Shown here: positions 16,821 to 25,480 of the stretch, one piece after another | How the letters are laid out: each line of letters starts with the position of its first letter | Position numbering within the stretch: position 1 is the stretch's first letter | Origin: Ruegeria profundi | Lineage (GTDB): Bacteria > Pseudomonadota > Alphaproteobacteria > Rhodobacterales > Rhodobacteraceae | Length of the DNA stretch: 64,000 nt | Assembly (NCBI RefSeq): GCF_001507545.1 | Contig: NZ_LQBP01000001.1 | Location: forward strand, 186,001-250,000 | Direction: 5' to 3' | Notes under the pieces: generated by a model | What the model saw: the letters and a program-made list of their open reading frames with translations, nothing else | The model's database searches: none | What the model was told of the DNA's origin: nothing | Program-made: the position numbers and the translations under genes

Positions 16821-19429
16821 GCGGGCACCTCTTCTTGTCTGGCGGCGCGGCCGCGTTGCAGGAAGGCGATCAAACCCAGTAAGATCATTGCTGGAATGTA
16901 GATCATCTGTTTGGGCGGTTGGCTGGACGGCAAGCTGACCGAGGTCAAACGCACAGCCTCATCCCCGTAATAGTCGAAGTTGCCCAGCTCATCAGCAACT
17001 GGCGATCCAAACATCGGCTCTTCCAGTTTGATCAAACCGTCCTCTTCAAGCAGCAGCAGACCCATAGCGTCGACCCGCGCCTCGCCACCCTCTTCGTTGC
17101 CGACAGCAACTATGACGGTAGTGTCCGTCATCGCGAGTGTATCAAAGTCGGGACCGCTGACAACAAGCCGAACCTCGGTGCCCGGAGGTGTTTGTCCGAT
17201 CGTTTCAACAAAGGCCGACGGTTCAACTGACGCATATGGTGGGGAAATGCGATCCATGAAGTAATCTGGTCGGAACAATGCAAAGGCCACGAAGATCAGT
17301 GCGATGCTCTCATAGATACGGCTATGGGTCAGGAAGTAGCCCATTGTTCCCGCAGTGAAGACAAGAATTGCTATTGTTGCGAATATGGCGACAATTATCC
17401 CCTCAACCCAGGTCACATCAATCAACAGAAGATCAGTGTTGAAGATGAACACAAATGGCAGGGCTACGGTCCGCAAGCTATAGAAGAAGGCTGTGAAACC
17501 GGTTCTGATCGCATCACCGCCCGAGACTGCTGCAGCGGCGAAACTTGCCAACCCGACCGGGGGCGTCACGTCCGCCATGATGCCGAAATAGAACACGAAC
17601 AAGTGAACCGCGATCAGCGGTACGATCAGCCCGCTCTGCGCACCCAGTTCGACGACCACGCCAGCCATCAACGAGCTGACCACGATGTAGTTCGCCGTAG
17701 TCGGCAGACCCATACCCAGGATGAGACTAAGGATACCGACCATGACCAGCATCAGGATCAGGTTGCCGCCCGAGAGGAATTCAACCAGATCGGCCATCAC
17801 TTGACCTACCCCAGTCAACGTAACGGTGCCAACGATCACACCCGCCGTTGCGGTTGCCAACGCGATCCCGATCATGTTGCGCGCACCATCAATCAAGCCC
17901 TGCCAAAGGTCTACAACGCCATCGACAAAGCTGGCGCTCAGGGTGTGTTGACCGCGAAACAACGCCTTGAGCGGTTTTTGTGTCAGCAGGATCACGAACA
18001 GCAAGGCCGTGGCCCAGAACGCTGACAGACCCGGAGATTTCTGTTCAATCATCAGGAAATAGACCAGCACGATGATCGGCAGCAGATAGTGCAGACCGGC
18101 CTTATAGATGTCACCGATAACCGGCAGTTGCACCTCTTGGGCGTTTGGATCATCGGGCTCAAGATCCGGCACTTGGGCCGCCAGATACAGCAAACCCACA
18201 TAGACGGCGCAGACTATAAGGCTCAGGATCATGCCAGCAGAAGACGGTGCCCAGCTTGTGACTGCTTCGACCGGGAATTGCGAGCCATAACAGAGACCTG
18301 CAAACACAAGGAAGAAGGACAGCATACCAACAACCGTGCGTGCCAGATGCACATCGCGGTCACCCAGCGTCGGCATGTTCCGCTTTACCGCCTCCAGATG
18401 CACGATGTAGACCAAAGCGATGTATGAGATCGCAGCGGGCAGGAAGGCATGTGTGATCACTTCGACATACGAAATGCCGACATATTCAACCATCAGAAAC
18501 GCCGCAGCCCCCATGACCGGCGGCATGATCTGACCGTTTACGGATGACGCGACCTCAACCGACCCGGCCTGTTCGCTGCTAAACCCAACGCGCTTCATCA
18601 GCGGGATAGTGAACGTGCCCGTGGTCACAACGTTGGCGATGGACGAGCCCGAGATCAGACCGGTTGCCGCCGAACCCACAACAGCCGCCTTGGCCGGACC
18701 GCCACGCAGGTGACCCAAGGCGCCAAAGGCCATTTTTATGAAATAGTTCCCTGCCCCGGCTTTATCGAGCAATGCGCCGAACAGCACGAACAGGAATACG
18801 AATTTCGTAGAAACACCCAAGGCGATCCCGAACACGCCTTCGGACGTAATCCACATGTGGCTCATGGCCTTTTTAAGGCTGGCACCTTTCCAGCGGATAA
18901 CTTCCGGCACCCACTCTGATGAGCCAAAAAACACATAGGCCAGGAAAATCGTCGCGATGATCGCCATTGCAGGCCCAAGCGCGCGGCGCGCTGCCTCGAA
19001 CAACAGCAACAGGCCTACCAGCGCAACCCATTTGTCGACGTCATCCGCCAACCCGCCGGCATCGACGATTTTCTGATAGAAGAAATACCCGTAAAGCGCG
19101 ACAAACGCGCCAAGAATCCCCATGATCCAGTCTTGGATCGGGATGTAATCACGCGGGCTCGACTTCAGTGCTGGATAGGCGGCAAAGGCCAGAAATATAG
19201 CAAAGGCCAAATGAAATTGCCGCGCGTTGTTCACGACGCTTCCAGGCAAAACATAATTCGCCAGTGGCGAGGCCAGAACCACCTGAAAGATCGACCAGAT
19301 CGCGGCCACAACGGCCAAGAAGACCCCAACATTGCCAACCGGATTGCGCCCACCTGCATCGGAAGAGGCTACAAGCTCCTGCAGTTCTTCCTCGGATAGC
19401 GGACGATTAGATTGTGTGTCGGAACTCAT
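16817..19429 (-). CDS. TRAP transporter fused permease (4TM/12TM, TAXI type)
   Basis: An 870-aa inner-membrane protein joining the small (DctQ-like, about residues 35-190) and large (DctM-like, about residues 190-690) TRAP subunits. Typical large-subunit stretches are GSSIANVVTTGTFTIPLMKR, SSVNGQIMPPVMGAAAFLM and LGMGLPTTANYIVVSSLMAG with DVTPPVGLASFAAAAV. A further C-terminal region (about 690-870) contains a soluble segment and a last hydrophobic helix. It imports an organic solute using the sodium gradient, delivered by the binding protein encoded upstream. The TGA overlaps the usp ATG. Confidence 0.95.
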   Translation of the reverse strand: MSSDTQSNRPLSEEELQELVASSDAGGRNPVGNVGVFLAVVAAIWSIFQVVLASPLANYVLPGSVVNNARQFHLAFAIFLAFAAYPALKSSPRDYIPIQDWIMGILGAFVALYGYFFYQKIVDAGGLADDVDKWVALVGLLLLFEAARRALGPAMAIIATIFLAYVFFGSSEWVPEVIRWKGASLKKAMSHMWITSEGVFGIALGVSTKFVFLFVLFGALLDKAGAGNYFIKMAFGALGHLRGGPAKAAVVGSAATGLISGSSIANVVTTGTFTIPLMKRVGFSSEQAGSVEVASSVNGQIMPPVMGAAAFLMVEYVGISYVEVITHAFLPAAISYIALVYIVHLEAVKRNMPTLGDRDVHLARTVVGMLSFFLVFAGLCYGSQFPVEAVTSWAPSSAGMILSLIVCAVYVGLLYLAAQVPDLEPDDPNAQEVQLPVIGDIYKAGLHYLLPIIVLVYFLMIEQKSPGLSAFWATALLFVILLTQKPLKALFRGQHTLSASFVDGVVDLWQGLIDGARNMIGIALATATAGVIVGTVTLTGVGQVMADLVEFLSGGNLILMLVMVGILSLILGMGLPTTANYIVVSSLMAGVVVELGAQSGLIVPLIAVHLFVFYFGIMADVTPPVGLASFAAAAVSGGDAIRTGFTAFFYSLRTVALPFVFIFNTDLLLIDVTWVEGIIVAIFATIAILVFTAGTMGYFLTHSRIYESIALIFVAFALFRPDYFMDRISPPYASVEPSAFVETIGQTPPGTEVRLVVSGPDFDTLAMTDTTVIVAVGNEEGGEARVDAMGLLLLEEDGLIKLEEPMFGSPVADELGNFDYYGDEAVRLTSVSLPSSQPPKQMIYIPAMILLGLIAFLQRGRAARQEEVPA

Positions 19430-19492
19430 GAAATGTCTCCCCGTCGTGGCCTTTTGCGGCCTTTTAAAACACCCATTTTTTACGGGCTTGAT

Positions 19493-19516
19493 GCAGGGCG
19501 CCCGCGGGCACCCTGC
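19493..19516 (-). promoter_or_regulatory. Strong intergenic hairpin between TAXI binding protein and fused permease genes
   Basis: GCAGGGYGCCC and its complement form an 11-bp GC-rich stem with a very tight loop in the 99-base gap after the binding-protein stop. A T-run is not directly attached (ATCAAG follows on the minus strand). Such hairpins commonly protect the binding-protein mRNA or partly stop transcription, so that binding protein is made in excess over permease. That role is inferred. Confidence 0.6.
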
Positions 19517-19528
19517 CTTAAGACTGGT

Positions 19529-20497
19529 TTACTGAATCCAGCCTTTTTCTTTGTAGTACTTCTCGGCACCCGGATGCAGCGGTGCTGACAGGCCGTCCGC
19601 GATCATCTCTTCGGGCTTGAGGTTGGCGAATGCCGGGTGCAACTTTTTGAAGTCTTCAAAATTCTCGAAGACGGAGCTGACAACCGCATAAACCGCATCT
19701 TCCGACACGTCGGCCGAGGTCACGAAGGTTGCACCAACACCAAAGGTTGCCGTGTCACCGTCAGAGCCACGATACATACCACCGGGAATGGTTGCGGTAC
19801 GGTAGAACGAGTTGTCGTTGACCAGCTTGTCCACGGCTTCGCCGCTGACATTCACCAGAACCGAGTCGCACGCGGTGGTGGCCTCCTGGATCGAGCCCGA
19901 GGGGTGACCAACGGTGTAAACCATCGCATCAATCTGGTTGTCGCACAAAGCCGCCGATTGCTCAGCCGCTTTCAACTCGGTCGCCAGTTCGAAATCACCG
20001 GTGGTCCAGCCCAATTCACCCATCAGCACTTCCATGGTACCGCGCTGACCGGAACCGGGGTTGCCGATGTTGACGCGCTTACCCTTCAGGTCTTCAAAGT
20101 TGGCGATGCCGGAATCGGCACGCGCTACAACGGTGAACGGTTCTGGATGTACCGAAAAGACGGCGCGCAGGCTCTCAAACGGGCCGGCTTCTTCGAATTT
20201 CGAAGTGCCGTTGTACGCGTGATACTGCCAGTCAGACTGCGCAACACCAAATTCCAGCTCACCCTCGCGGATGGTGTTGATGTTATAGACCGAACCACCG
20301 GTCGACTCGACCGAACACCGAACGCCGTGTTCTTTACGGCCCTTGTTTACCAGACGGCAGATTGCACCACCGGTCGGATAATACACACCGGTCACGCCGC
20401 CTGTGCCGATAGTGATGAATTCTTCCGCATACGCTGCCGGGGCCATGAGGGCTGCGGTTACCACCGCGCCGAGGCTTAGCTTGCTGCTGTTTTTCAT
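19529..20497 (-). CDS. TAXI family TRAP transporter solute-binding protein
   Basis: A 322-aa periplasmic protein. The signal peptide [19 protein letters not shown] ends near residue 22 and is followed by [20 protein letters not shown], the TAXI-family opening. [17 protein letters not shown] and the C-terminal [12 protein letters not shown] are also typical. It captures a small organic anion (glutamate-like or C4/C5 compounds in studied members) for the fused permease. The ATG at 20497 is chosen because it starts the signal peptide and has GGGAG upstream; the frame is open further upstream but that part is not protein-like. First gene of the binding protein-permease-usp operon. Confidence 0.93.
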   Translation of the reverse strand: MKNSSKLSLGAVVTAALMAPAAYAEEFITIGTGGVTGVYYPTGGAICRLVNKGRKEHGVRCSVESTGGSVYNINTIREGELEFGVAQSDWQYHAYNGTSKFEEAGPFESLRAVFSVHPEPFTVVARADSGIANFEDLKGKRVNIGNPGSGQRGTMEVLMGELGWTTGDFELATELKAAEQSAALCDNQIDAMVYTVGHPSGSIQEATTACDSVLVNVSGEAVDKLVNDNSFYRTATIPGGMYRGSDGDTATFGVGATFVTSADVSEDAVYAVVSSVFENFEDFKKLHPAFANLKPEEMIADGLSAPLHPGAEKYYKEKGWIQ

Positions 20498-20607
20498 ATT
20501 TGAGAACTCCCAATTCTTTTGCTGGATGGGAGACCGCCTTACAGCCCCCCTCCAGGGACTTCGTCGGTTAAGGCAAGCGGACGCATGTCGCAATAGGTGC
20601 AAACGCC

Positions 20608-20631
20608 AACGTGTAAATCTCCCAACACGTT
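20608..20631. promoter_or_regulatory. Inverted repeat upstream of TAXI-TRAP operon (candidate operator)
   Basis: AACGTGT at 20608-20614 and ACACGTT at 20625-20631 form a perfect 7-base inverted repeat with a 10-base spacer, 111 bases upstream of the binding-protein ATG. Flanking AAACG (20601-20605) and CGTTT (20635-20639) extend the symmetry with one base of offset. The spacing suits a dimeric repressor or activator. No regulator gene is adjacent. Confidence 0.4.
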
Positions 20632-20684
20632 AGACGTTTGAATCTGACACGGTGGTTGTCAAGCCCTAGGGTTGACCCCAAAGC

Positions 20685-21230
20685 TCAAAGCTTCATATCT
20701 GAGGGTAACCGCGGAACTTTCCCCGTTTCCGCAGGACTGAACTCTATCGAAGGGTGTTCTTCTGGAAGGGCTGCATAGGTTTGCCGCAGCAAGGCACCTT
20801 CTTTTCCCTGTCGTACCGGAATTTCAATGATCCCGAAAAGAAACGCTGCAAACGCGGATTGAATGGATATTGCCATCAGACTGAAACCTGCCGCCGTTAG
20901 CTTGGTTGTCAACGGGGTGTGCAAGTCACCAAATCCTGTCCATGCCCATTGCGCAAACGCTATGAGGAACAAAAACAGCCCCAACAACAGAAGCCAGAAA
21001 GCAAGTAACGCAATATTATCTGTTGTCGCCCAGTTGCGCAGCACCCTGCTTGCACCGCCAACAAGCACTAACCCGTTTTTGGTCGCAATCATTCGCGCAA
21101 GGGCGCCGAAGGTCAAAAGCTGTGTGCCGACTATGGCCGTCAGACAAGCCTCCAGGAACGTATTGGTGCCAAGCCTGACGGAGTCGGTGAATGTATCGGG
21201 CCGAACATAAAGGCCAGTGCCTCCCTCCGA
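20685..21230 (-). pseudogene. C-terminal fragment of a glycosyltransferase-2-like membrane protein (tentative)
   Basis: A 181-codon frame is open on the minus strand from just after a TGA at 21231-21233 and has no good start. It begins EGGTGLYVRPDTFTDSVRLGTNTF, followed by two hydrophobic helices (LTAIVGTQLLTFGALARMI and ALLAFWLLLLGLFLFLIAFA) and a third (GFSLMAISIQSAFAAFLFGII). The run TDSVRLGTNT before paired helices resembles the membrane end of family 2 glycosyltransferases; this is recognition from memory, not a search. The N-terminal catalytic part is missing, and the fragment abuts the broken integrase. An internal ATG at 21116 could give a 143-aa product. Confidence 0.5.
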
Positions 21231-21231
21231 T

Positions 21232-21769
21232 CAGCGTAAACGCGAGGCCAGGGTAGCGCCCACAGATTTCATTCAGTCGGCATCGAGTAACCCAGAGCAA
21301 CCTTTCGGTAACGAACATTTCAAACTGATAATTGAGACCATCGTTGTCAGCGATGTAGGACAAAAGGCTTTCAGCCTCTTCCCGGGTCACTGGCCTCAGC
21401 TTCTTCTCTCGTGGGTCAGCTTTCTTCTTCTGACCTGCGACACGCCGCAAGAGAGACGAAAAGGGATTGCGAACATCAGGATCGACTAGACCCCAATGAT
21501 CAAGGACGCGCCAGTAGGACGCAAGACAGCATTGGTACGACTGCAAGGAACGCGCTGAGAGAGGCTCTCCGGTTGCCCTCAGACAATTCGGAAACAATCT
21601 GAGTGAGAACCTCTTTCCGTTTGACCAATGCTTCACTTAGGTCTTGGGTTCCTAATCCCCTGACAATCTCCTTTTTACCGATGATCGTTTGATATTCAGC
21701 CGGAACCGAAACTCTTAGTGCGTATCCCTTGCCTCGTTTAAACAGCCCTTTGGGTGCCCGTGCATCCAT
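21232..21769 (-). pseudogene. Truncated, frameshifted tyrosine recombinase (integrase) next to tRNA-Leu
   Basis: The N-terminus (MDARAPKGLFKRGKGYALRV...) reads as an integrase arm-binding segment to about 21600. The match then moves to another frame as SARSLQSYQCCLASYWRVLD, a core-binding domain, and runs through EEAESLLSYIADN to TRCRLNEICG, which holds the first catalytic Arg. Homology stops there (about 21259), and the HxxR and Tyr parts of the catalytic domain are absent. The expected stretch between the arm-binding and core-binding domains also looks shortened. The gene begins 60 bases from the tRNA 3' end, the usual position for an island integrase. It cannot be active. Confidence 0.8.
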
Positions 21770-21828
21770 AGAAATATGGCTCCATTACCGTTACATCCGG
21801 CGAGGAAACCCTTTGATTATCAAGGATG

Positions 21829-21914
21829 TGGTGCCCAAGGAGAGACTCGAACTCTCACGGTATTGCTACCGGGGGATTTTGAATCCCCTGCGTCTACCAT
21901 TCCGCCACTTGGGC
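21829..21914 (-). tRNA. tRNA-Leu (anticodon CAA)
   Basis: An 86-base tRNA including encoded CCA. The acceptor stem is GCCCAAG/CTTGGGC with discriminator A. The anticodon arm is GGGGA-TTCAAAA-TCCCC with CAA at positions 34-36. A variable arm (CGGTAGCAATACCG) marks a class II tRNA, and the T arm contains GTTCGAGTC. Its 3' end faces the broken integrase gene, so it was probably the attachment site of a lost element. Confidence 0.97.
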
Positions 21915-22059
21915 CACGAACACTGCATTAGCCTTCACAGCCGGGAAGGTCCAGAGGCAAAAACCAACCCAATTGCAGATTGTTTTCATCACAGCGGTTG
22001 ACGACCCACCGGGCGCGTGTTTTGGCTTGATCAACGTTCTAACAGGGTTTTAGCACCAG

Positions 22060-22638
22060 ATGTTGCGATCGCTTTATGACTGGACCATTCGTCTGGCCGA
22101 ACATCCGCATGCTTTGTGGGCGTTGGCTTTCGTGGCCTTTATCGAAAGTTCGGTCTTCCCGATCCCACCTGATGTGCTGATGATTCCGATGATATTGGCC
22201 CGCCCATCACGGGCTTGGCTGATCGCAACCGTGGCATTGGTGGCCTCAGTGCTGGGGGGGTTGCTGGGCTATGCCATCGGTGCGTTTTTCTACGAAAGCA
22301 TCGGCCAACCCGTATTGCAGTCCATGGGCAAAGCTCAAGCGATGGAAGCGTTTAATACCCGCTTTAACGACTTTGGGTTCTGGGCCGTCCTGACGGCTGG
22401 CGTCACGCCGTTCCCCTACAAGGTCATCACCATCATGTCCGGATGGACGGGAATGCCATTGGGTACGTTCATTGCTACGTCGATTCTGGCCCGTGCATTG
22501 CGATTCTTTGCAGTGGCCGGGCTGCTGTGGGGTTTTGGGGAACCAATCCGGACCTTCATTGAAAGACGCCTAGGCCTGATGTTCACCCTGTTCATCGCCC
22601 TTCTGATCGGTGGATTCTACGTGGTAAAACTCCTATGA
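22060..22638 (+). CDS. DedA/YqaA family membrane protein
   Basis: A 192-aa protein with about four to five hydrophobic segments. The family pattern is clear in FVAFIESSVFPIPPDVLMIPMIL near the N-terminus, GGLLGYAIGAFFYESIG, and GVTPFPYKVITIMSGWTGM with the conserved Pro-Phe-Lys of the re-entrant region. Relatives act as polyprenyl-phosphate or phospholipid transporters and influence membrane potential, but this YqaA-like branch has not been assigned. The TGA overlaps the dsbB ATG (ATGA), coupling the two genes. Confidence 0.88.
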   Translation: MLRSLYDWTIRLAEHPHALWALAFVAFIESSVFPIPPDVLMIPMILARPSRAWLIATVALVASVLGGLLGYAIGAFFYESIGQPVLQSMGKAQAMEAFNTRFNDFGFWAVLTAGVTPFPYKVITIMSGWTGMPLGTFIATSILARALRFFAVAGLLWGFGEPIRTFIERRLGLMFTLFIALLIGGFYVVKLL

Positions 22639-23129
22639 CCCGTGAAAGCACTCTGGTTTTGATCGCAATGAGTGGATCCGCGGTGTTACTGTTGGGCGCA
22701 TGGGGCTTTCAGTATCTAGGCGGGCTTGCACCGTGTAAAATGTGCATCTGGCAGCGCTACCCGCATGGCGCGGCCATCTTGATCGGGGCCCTGGCCCTAA
22801 CGCTGCCGCGTGCCAATCTTTTGCCGCTGCTGGGCGCATTGGCTGCGCTTACAACGGCGGGGATTGGTGTGTTTCACGCCGGGGTCGAGCAACGATGGTG
22901 GGAAGGACCCTCTAGCTGTTCCGCCGGCGATATCGGAGGCTTGTCAGCGCAGGAACTGATGGACCAGATCATGTCTGCACCGCTGGTGCGCTGCGACGAG
23001 ATACCGTGGCAGATGTTCGGGCTGTCCATGGCCGGATGGAACGCCGTTCTTTCGGGCGTTCTGGGATTGCTGTGGATTGCTGCGTGGCGCTCGGGCCGTC
23101 AAAACTCGTCCAGTTCCGCGTCCCAATAG
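22635..23129 (+). CDS. dsbB: Disulfide bond formation protein B
   Basis: A 164-aa inner-membrane protein with four membrane helices. The first periplasmic loop carries CKMC in LAPCKMCIWQRYPH (quinone-linked Cys pair) and the second carries Cys residues in SSCSAGD and LVRCDEIPW, which exchange electrons with DsbA. The conserved Arg after the first pair is present (WQRYP). It reoxidises periplasmic DsbA using ubiquinone. It is coupled to the DedA-like gene and overlaps the convergent HNH gene by 31 bases. Confidence 0.92.
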   Translation: MTRESTLVLIAMSGSAVLLLGAWGFQYLGGLAPCKMCIWQRYPHGAAILIGALALTLPRANLLPLLGALAALTTAGIGVFHAGVEQRWWEGPSSCSAGDIGGLSAQELMDQIMSAPLVRCDEIPWQMFGLSMAGWNAVLSGVLGLLWIAAWRSGRQNSSSSASQ

Positions 23130-23686
23130 AGAAAGTCAATCCAGCTTTCATGCAGGTGGTTCGGAGGAAACTTCCGACCGATGTTTCTGAGCGCTTCGGC
23201 ATCTGGTCGACGTGGCGGCTTGCGCAAGGTCATCCGCGCCTGTTTTAGCGACTTGGACCCTTTCTTCAGATTGCATGGGCTGCAGGCTGCCACCACGTTT
23301 TGCCAGCTTGTGACACCGCCCGAAGCGCGCGGGACAACATGGTCAAAAGTCAGATTATCGCGGCAACCACAGTACTGGCAGCGAAATTCATCCCTTAGAA
23401 ATAAATTAAAGCGCGTGAAGGCCACGCGCTTTCTGGGTTTTACATAGTCTTTTAAGACAACCACCGAAGGTATTCGAATCTCGGTGCTCGGGCTTCGGAC
23501 AACCTCGTCGTATTCGGCCACAATATCCACCCTGTCCAGCCAGGCAGCTTTTATCGCCTCTTGCCACGGCCATAGGGACAACGGGTAATAAGACAGCGGG
23601 CGATAATCGGCGTTCAAAACCAATGCCGGATGATGCTTGAGAGCACCGGGTTCCCTGACAAATTCGGTCCTGAATTCTCCATCCAT
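23099..23686 (-). CDS. HNH endonuclease family protein
   Basis: A 195-aa protein. N-terminal residues 15-75 (ALVLNADYRPLSYYPLSLWPW) form the segment usual in this housekeeping HNH family. The nuclease core lies at about residues 105-150: FRCQYCGCRDNLTFDHVVPRASGG then NVVAACSPCNLKKGSKSL, with two CxxC pairs for structural zinc and the DH of the active site. The DNA or RNA target is not known. The ATG at 23686 is chosen because upstream codons are not protein-like. The coding end overlaps the dsbB end by 31 bases, so the two reading frames share sequence. Confidence 0.88.
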   Translation of the reverse strand: MDGEFRTEFVREPGALKHHPALVLNADYRPLSYYPLSLWPWQEAIKAAWLDRVDIVAEYDEVVRSPSTEIRIPSVVVLKDYVKPRKRVAFTRFNLFLRDEFRCQYCGCRDNLTFDHVVPRASGGVTSWQNVVAACSPCNLKKGSKSLKQARMTLRKPPRRPDAEALRNIGRKFPPNHLHESWIDFLYWDAELDEF

Positions 23687-23888
23687 ATCAGAATCGCTCC
23701 TGGCTCTGCTCTGCCCGTTTTTAACGTCAGAGCGGGCATCACCCGCCCTGTCCACAACTTAACTATATATCGTGTTAAAACTCTGACAAGCCCTGAGTTT
23801 CCACAATATCTCGCGGATTGGTTAAGGCGAATCCGTAACATCTGCGTGACAGTTATCCACAGGTTGCGCCAACCGTGTCCTTCAAGCT

Positions 23889-24506
23889 ATGGCGTGGGTC
23901 ATGAGCTGGTTCATTCGATTCAACAAGCCCTATGACGTCTTGCCGCAGTTCACCGACCGCGCAAACTCGGAATCACCACGCAGCACGTTGTCAGATTTTA
24001 TCGACCTGCCCGGTGTCTATCCGGCCGGGCGCCTGGATCGTGACAGTGAGGGGTTGATGCTGCTGACTGACAACGGCCGGTTGCAGGCGCAGATTTCTGA
24101 TCCCAAGCACAAGATGGCCAAAACCTATTGGGTGCAGGTCGAGGGTTTGCCCGATTCAGCCGCGCTGGCGACCCTCCGAAATGGGATCGAGTTGAAAGAC
24201 GGGCTAACCCGCCCCGCCAAGGTGCGGTTAATTGACGAGCCAAATGGGCTTTGGCCGCGAAATCCACCGATCAGGGTGCGACAGACAGTGCCTGATTGCT
24301 GGATCGAACTGACCCTGCGCGAAGGTCGCAATCGGCAGGTACGGCGAATGACCGCAGCCGTTGGCCACCCAACCCTGCGCCTGATCCGTGCAAAGATCGG
24401 CGATTGGACGTTGGACGGTTTGGACCCCGGCCAGTGGGATAGTCTACCTGCGCCCGAGTTGAATGTCGGGCAACAACGAAAACGGGACCGCCGCCCGCGC
24501 CGATGA
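23889..24506 (+). CDS. rluE: 23S rRNA pseudouridine synthase, RluE-like
   Basis: A 205-aa RsuA/RluE-type synthase without an N-terminal S4 domain. [14 protein letters not shown] starts the fold, and the catalytic Asp lies in [29 protein letters not shown] and [20 protein letters not shown] complete the pattern. E. coli RluE modifies U2457 of 23S rRNA; the same target is inferred from family. A start at 23901 (MSWFIRF) is equally possible. The C-terminus is very basic (KRDRRPRR). Confidence 0.9.
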   Translation: MAWVMSWFIRFNKPYDVLPQFTDRANSESPRSTLSDFIDLPGVYPAGRLDRDSEGLMLLTDNGRLQAQISDPKHKMAKTYWVQVEGLPDSAALATLRNGIELKDGLTRPAKVRLIDEPNGLWPRNPPIRVRQTVPDCWIELTLREGRNRQVRRMTAAVGHPTLRLIRAKIGDWTLDGLDPGQWDSLPAPELNVGQQRKRDRRPRR

Positions 24507-24537
24507 CAAAAAACGCGCCATGTGATAGAGTTACAGC

Positions 24538-24963
24538 ATGAAAGTTACACCTGAGACACCTGTACCCGAAGGCATTCTTGAGGCCGCGCTGTATGTCGAC
24601 GACCTGGCTGCCGCAGAACGCTTTTATGGAGAGATCCTCTCACTTGAGAAAATCCAGCATGATGCCGAGCGACACGTTTTTTTTCGTGTCGGAAGTTCTG
24701 TTTTGTTGCTGTTCAACGCAGATGAAACTGAAAAGTCACCTGGGAATACCCAGTTCCCTGTACCACCCCACGGAGCACGAGGACCAGGCCATGTCTGTTT
24801 GATCCTTACCCGGGAACAGATTGACGTGATGCGGAAGCACCTTTTGGATTGGAACATTCCGATTGACTCGGAATTCGACTGGCCCAACGGTGCGCGCTCT
24901 CTTTACGTGCGTGATCCGTCTGGAAACTCTGTAGAGTTTGCCGAGCGGCACCTGTGGGCCTAA
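24538..24963 (+). CDS. VOC (glyoxalase/bleomycin-resistance) family protein
   Basis: A 141-aa single-domain protein. It opens ILEAALYVDDLAAAERFYGEIL, the first beta-alpha-beta-beta-beta unit, with the second unit from about residue 82 (PGHVCLILT) and ending LYVRDPSGNSVEFAER with the conserved metal-ligand Glu. Such proteins handle small-molecule isomerisation, ring opening or drug binding; no substrate can be named. It follows rluE by 31 bases on the same strand and may be co-transcribed. Confidence 0.85.
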   Translation: MKVTPETPVPEGILEAALYVDDLAAAERFYGEILSLEKIQHDAERHVFFRVGSSVLLLFNADETEKSPGNTQFPVPPHGARGPGHVCLILTREQIDVMRKHLLDWNIPIDSEFDWPNGARSLYVRDPSGNSVEFAERHLWA

Positions 24964-24974
24964 GCCCGGCGCGT

Positions 24975-25478
24975 TCAGGAAACTGTTTCTCTCTTGATGT
25001 CGAAGCGTTTTGAGATTCGATCAACCGGTGTCCCATCCATTAACGGTACGCCGCAAGCAACTGAATAGTCAGAAAACCCCATTTTCTCATAATACCTCAA
25101 CCCCATCCCGTTATCGGCCCTAATTGTTGCGTTAATAGAAACAATTCCAATTGATGCGGCGAATTTTGAAGTTTCCCCAAACAAAGCCCGCCCAGCCCCT
25201 TTCAAGACGGGCTGACGACGCGTGAACGTGGCGATGTCGGCCCAGCCTGCCGGAAGGGCATCATACTCGCCCAGCCACTGAAAACCGGTCACCTGACCTT
25301 GATCGTCAAGCGCAGCGTGACAGCAAATCTTGTCTGAATTCTCCAAAAAAGATTGCCTGAATAAAGCTTCCGTAAACGTGGTTTCAAATGCGGTTGATCC
25401 GCCGATCTGAATGATTTCGTTGAGGATTTGGCACGCGATGCTCACGTCCTCGGACATCATCGGGCGAACGGTAATCAC
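24975..25478 (-). CDS. GNAT family N-acetyltransferase
   Basis: A 167-aa acyltransferase starting at GTG. MITVRPMMSEDVSIACQILNEII is the usual N-terminal helix-turn region. ATFTRRQPVLKGAGRALFGE corresponds to the acetyl-CoA-binding R/Q-x-x-G-x-G/A loop, here with KGAGRALF. SINATIRADNGMGLRYYEKMGF is the C-terminal signature of phosphinothricin-acetyltransferase-like members. The substrate is unknown. The GTG lies two bases after the esterase stop, so it is the last gene of the alkA-like/esterase/GNAT unit. Confidence 0.88.
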   Translation of the reverse strand: MITVRPMMSEDVSIACQILNEIIQIGGSTAFETTFTEALFRQSFLENSDKICCHAALDDQGQVTGFQWLGEYDALPAGWADIATFTRRQPVLKGAGRALFGETSKFAASIGIVSINATIRADNGMGLRYYEKMGFSDYSVACGVPLMDGTPVDRISKRFDIKRETVS

Positions 25479-25480
25479 CG

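Noticed and set aside
23848..23862. Perfect DnaA-box sequence TTATCCACA beside rluE, near AT-rich DNA
   Set aside because: A single box, with only one degenerate neighbour (TGTCCACAA near 23750), is not enough for an origin, and no origin-associated genes are present.
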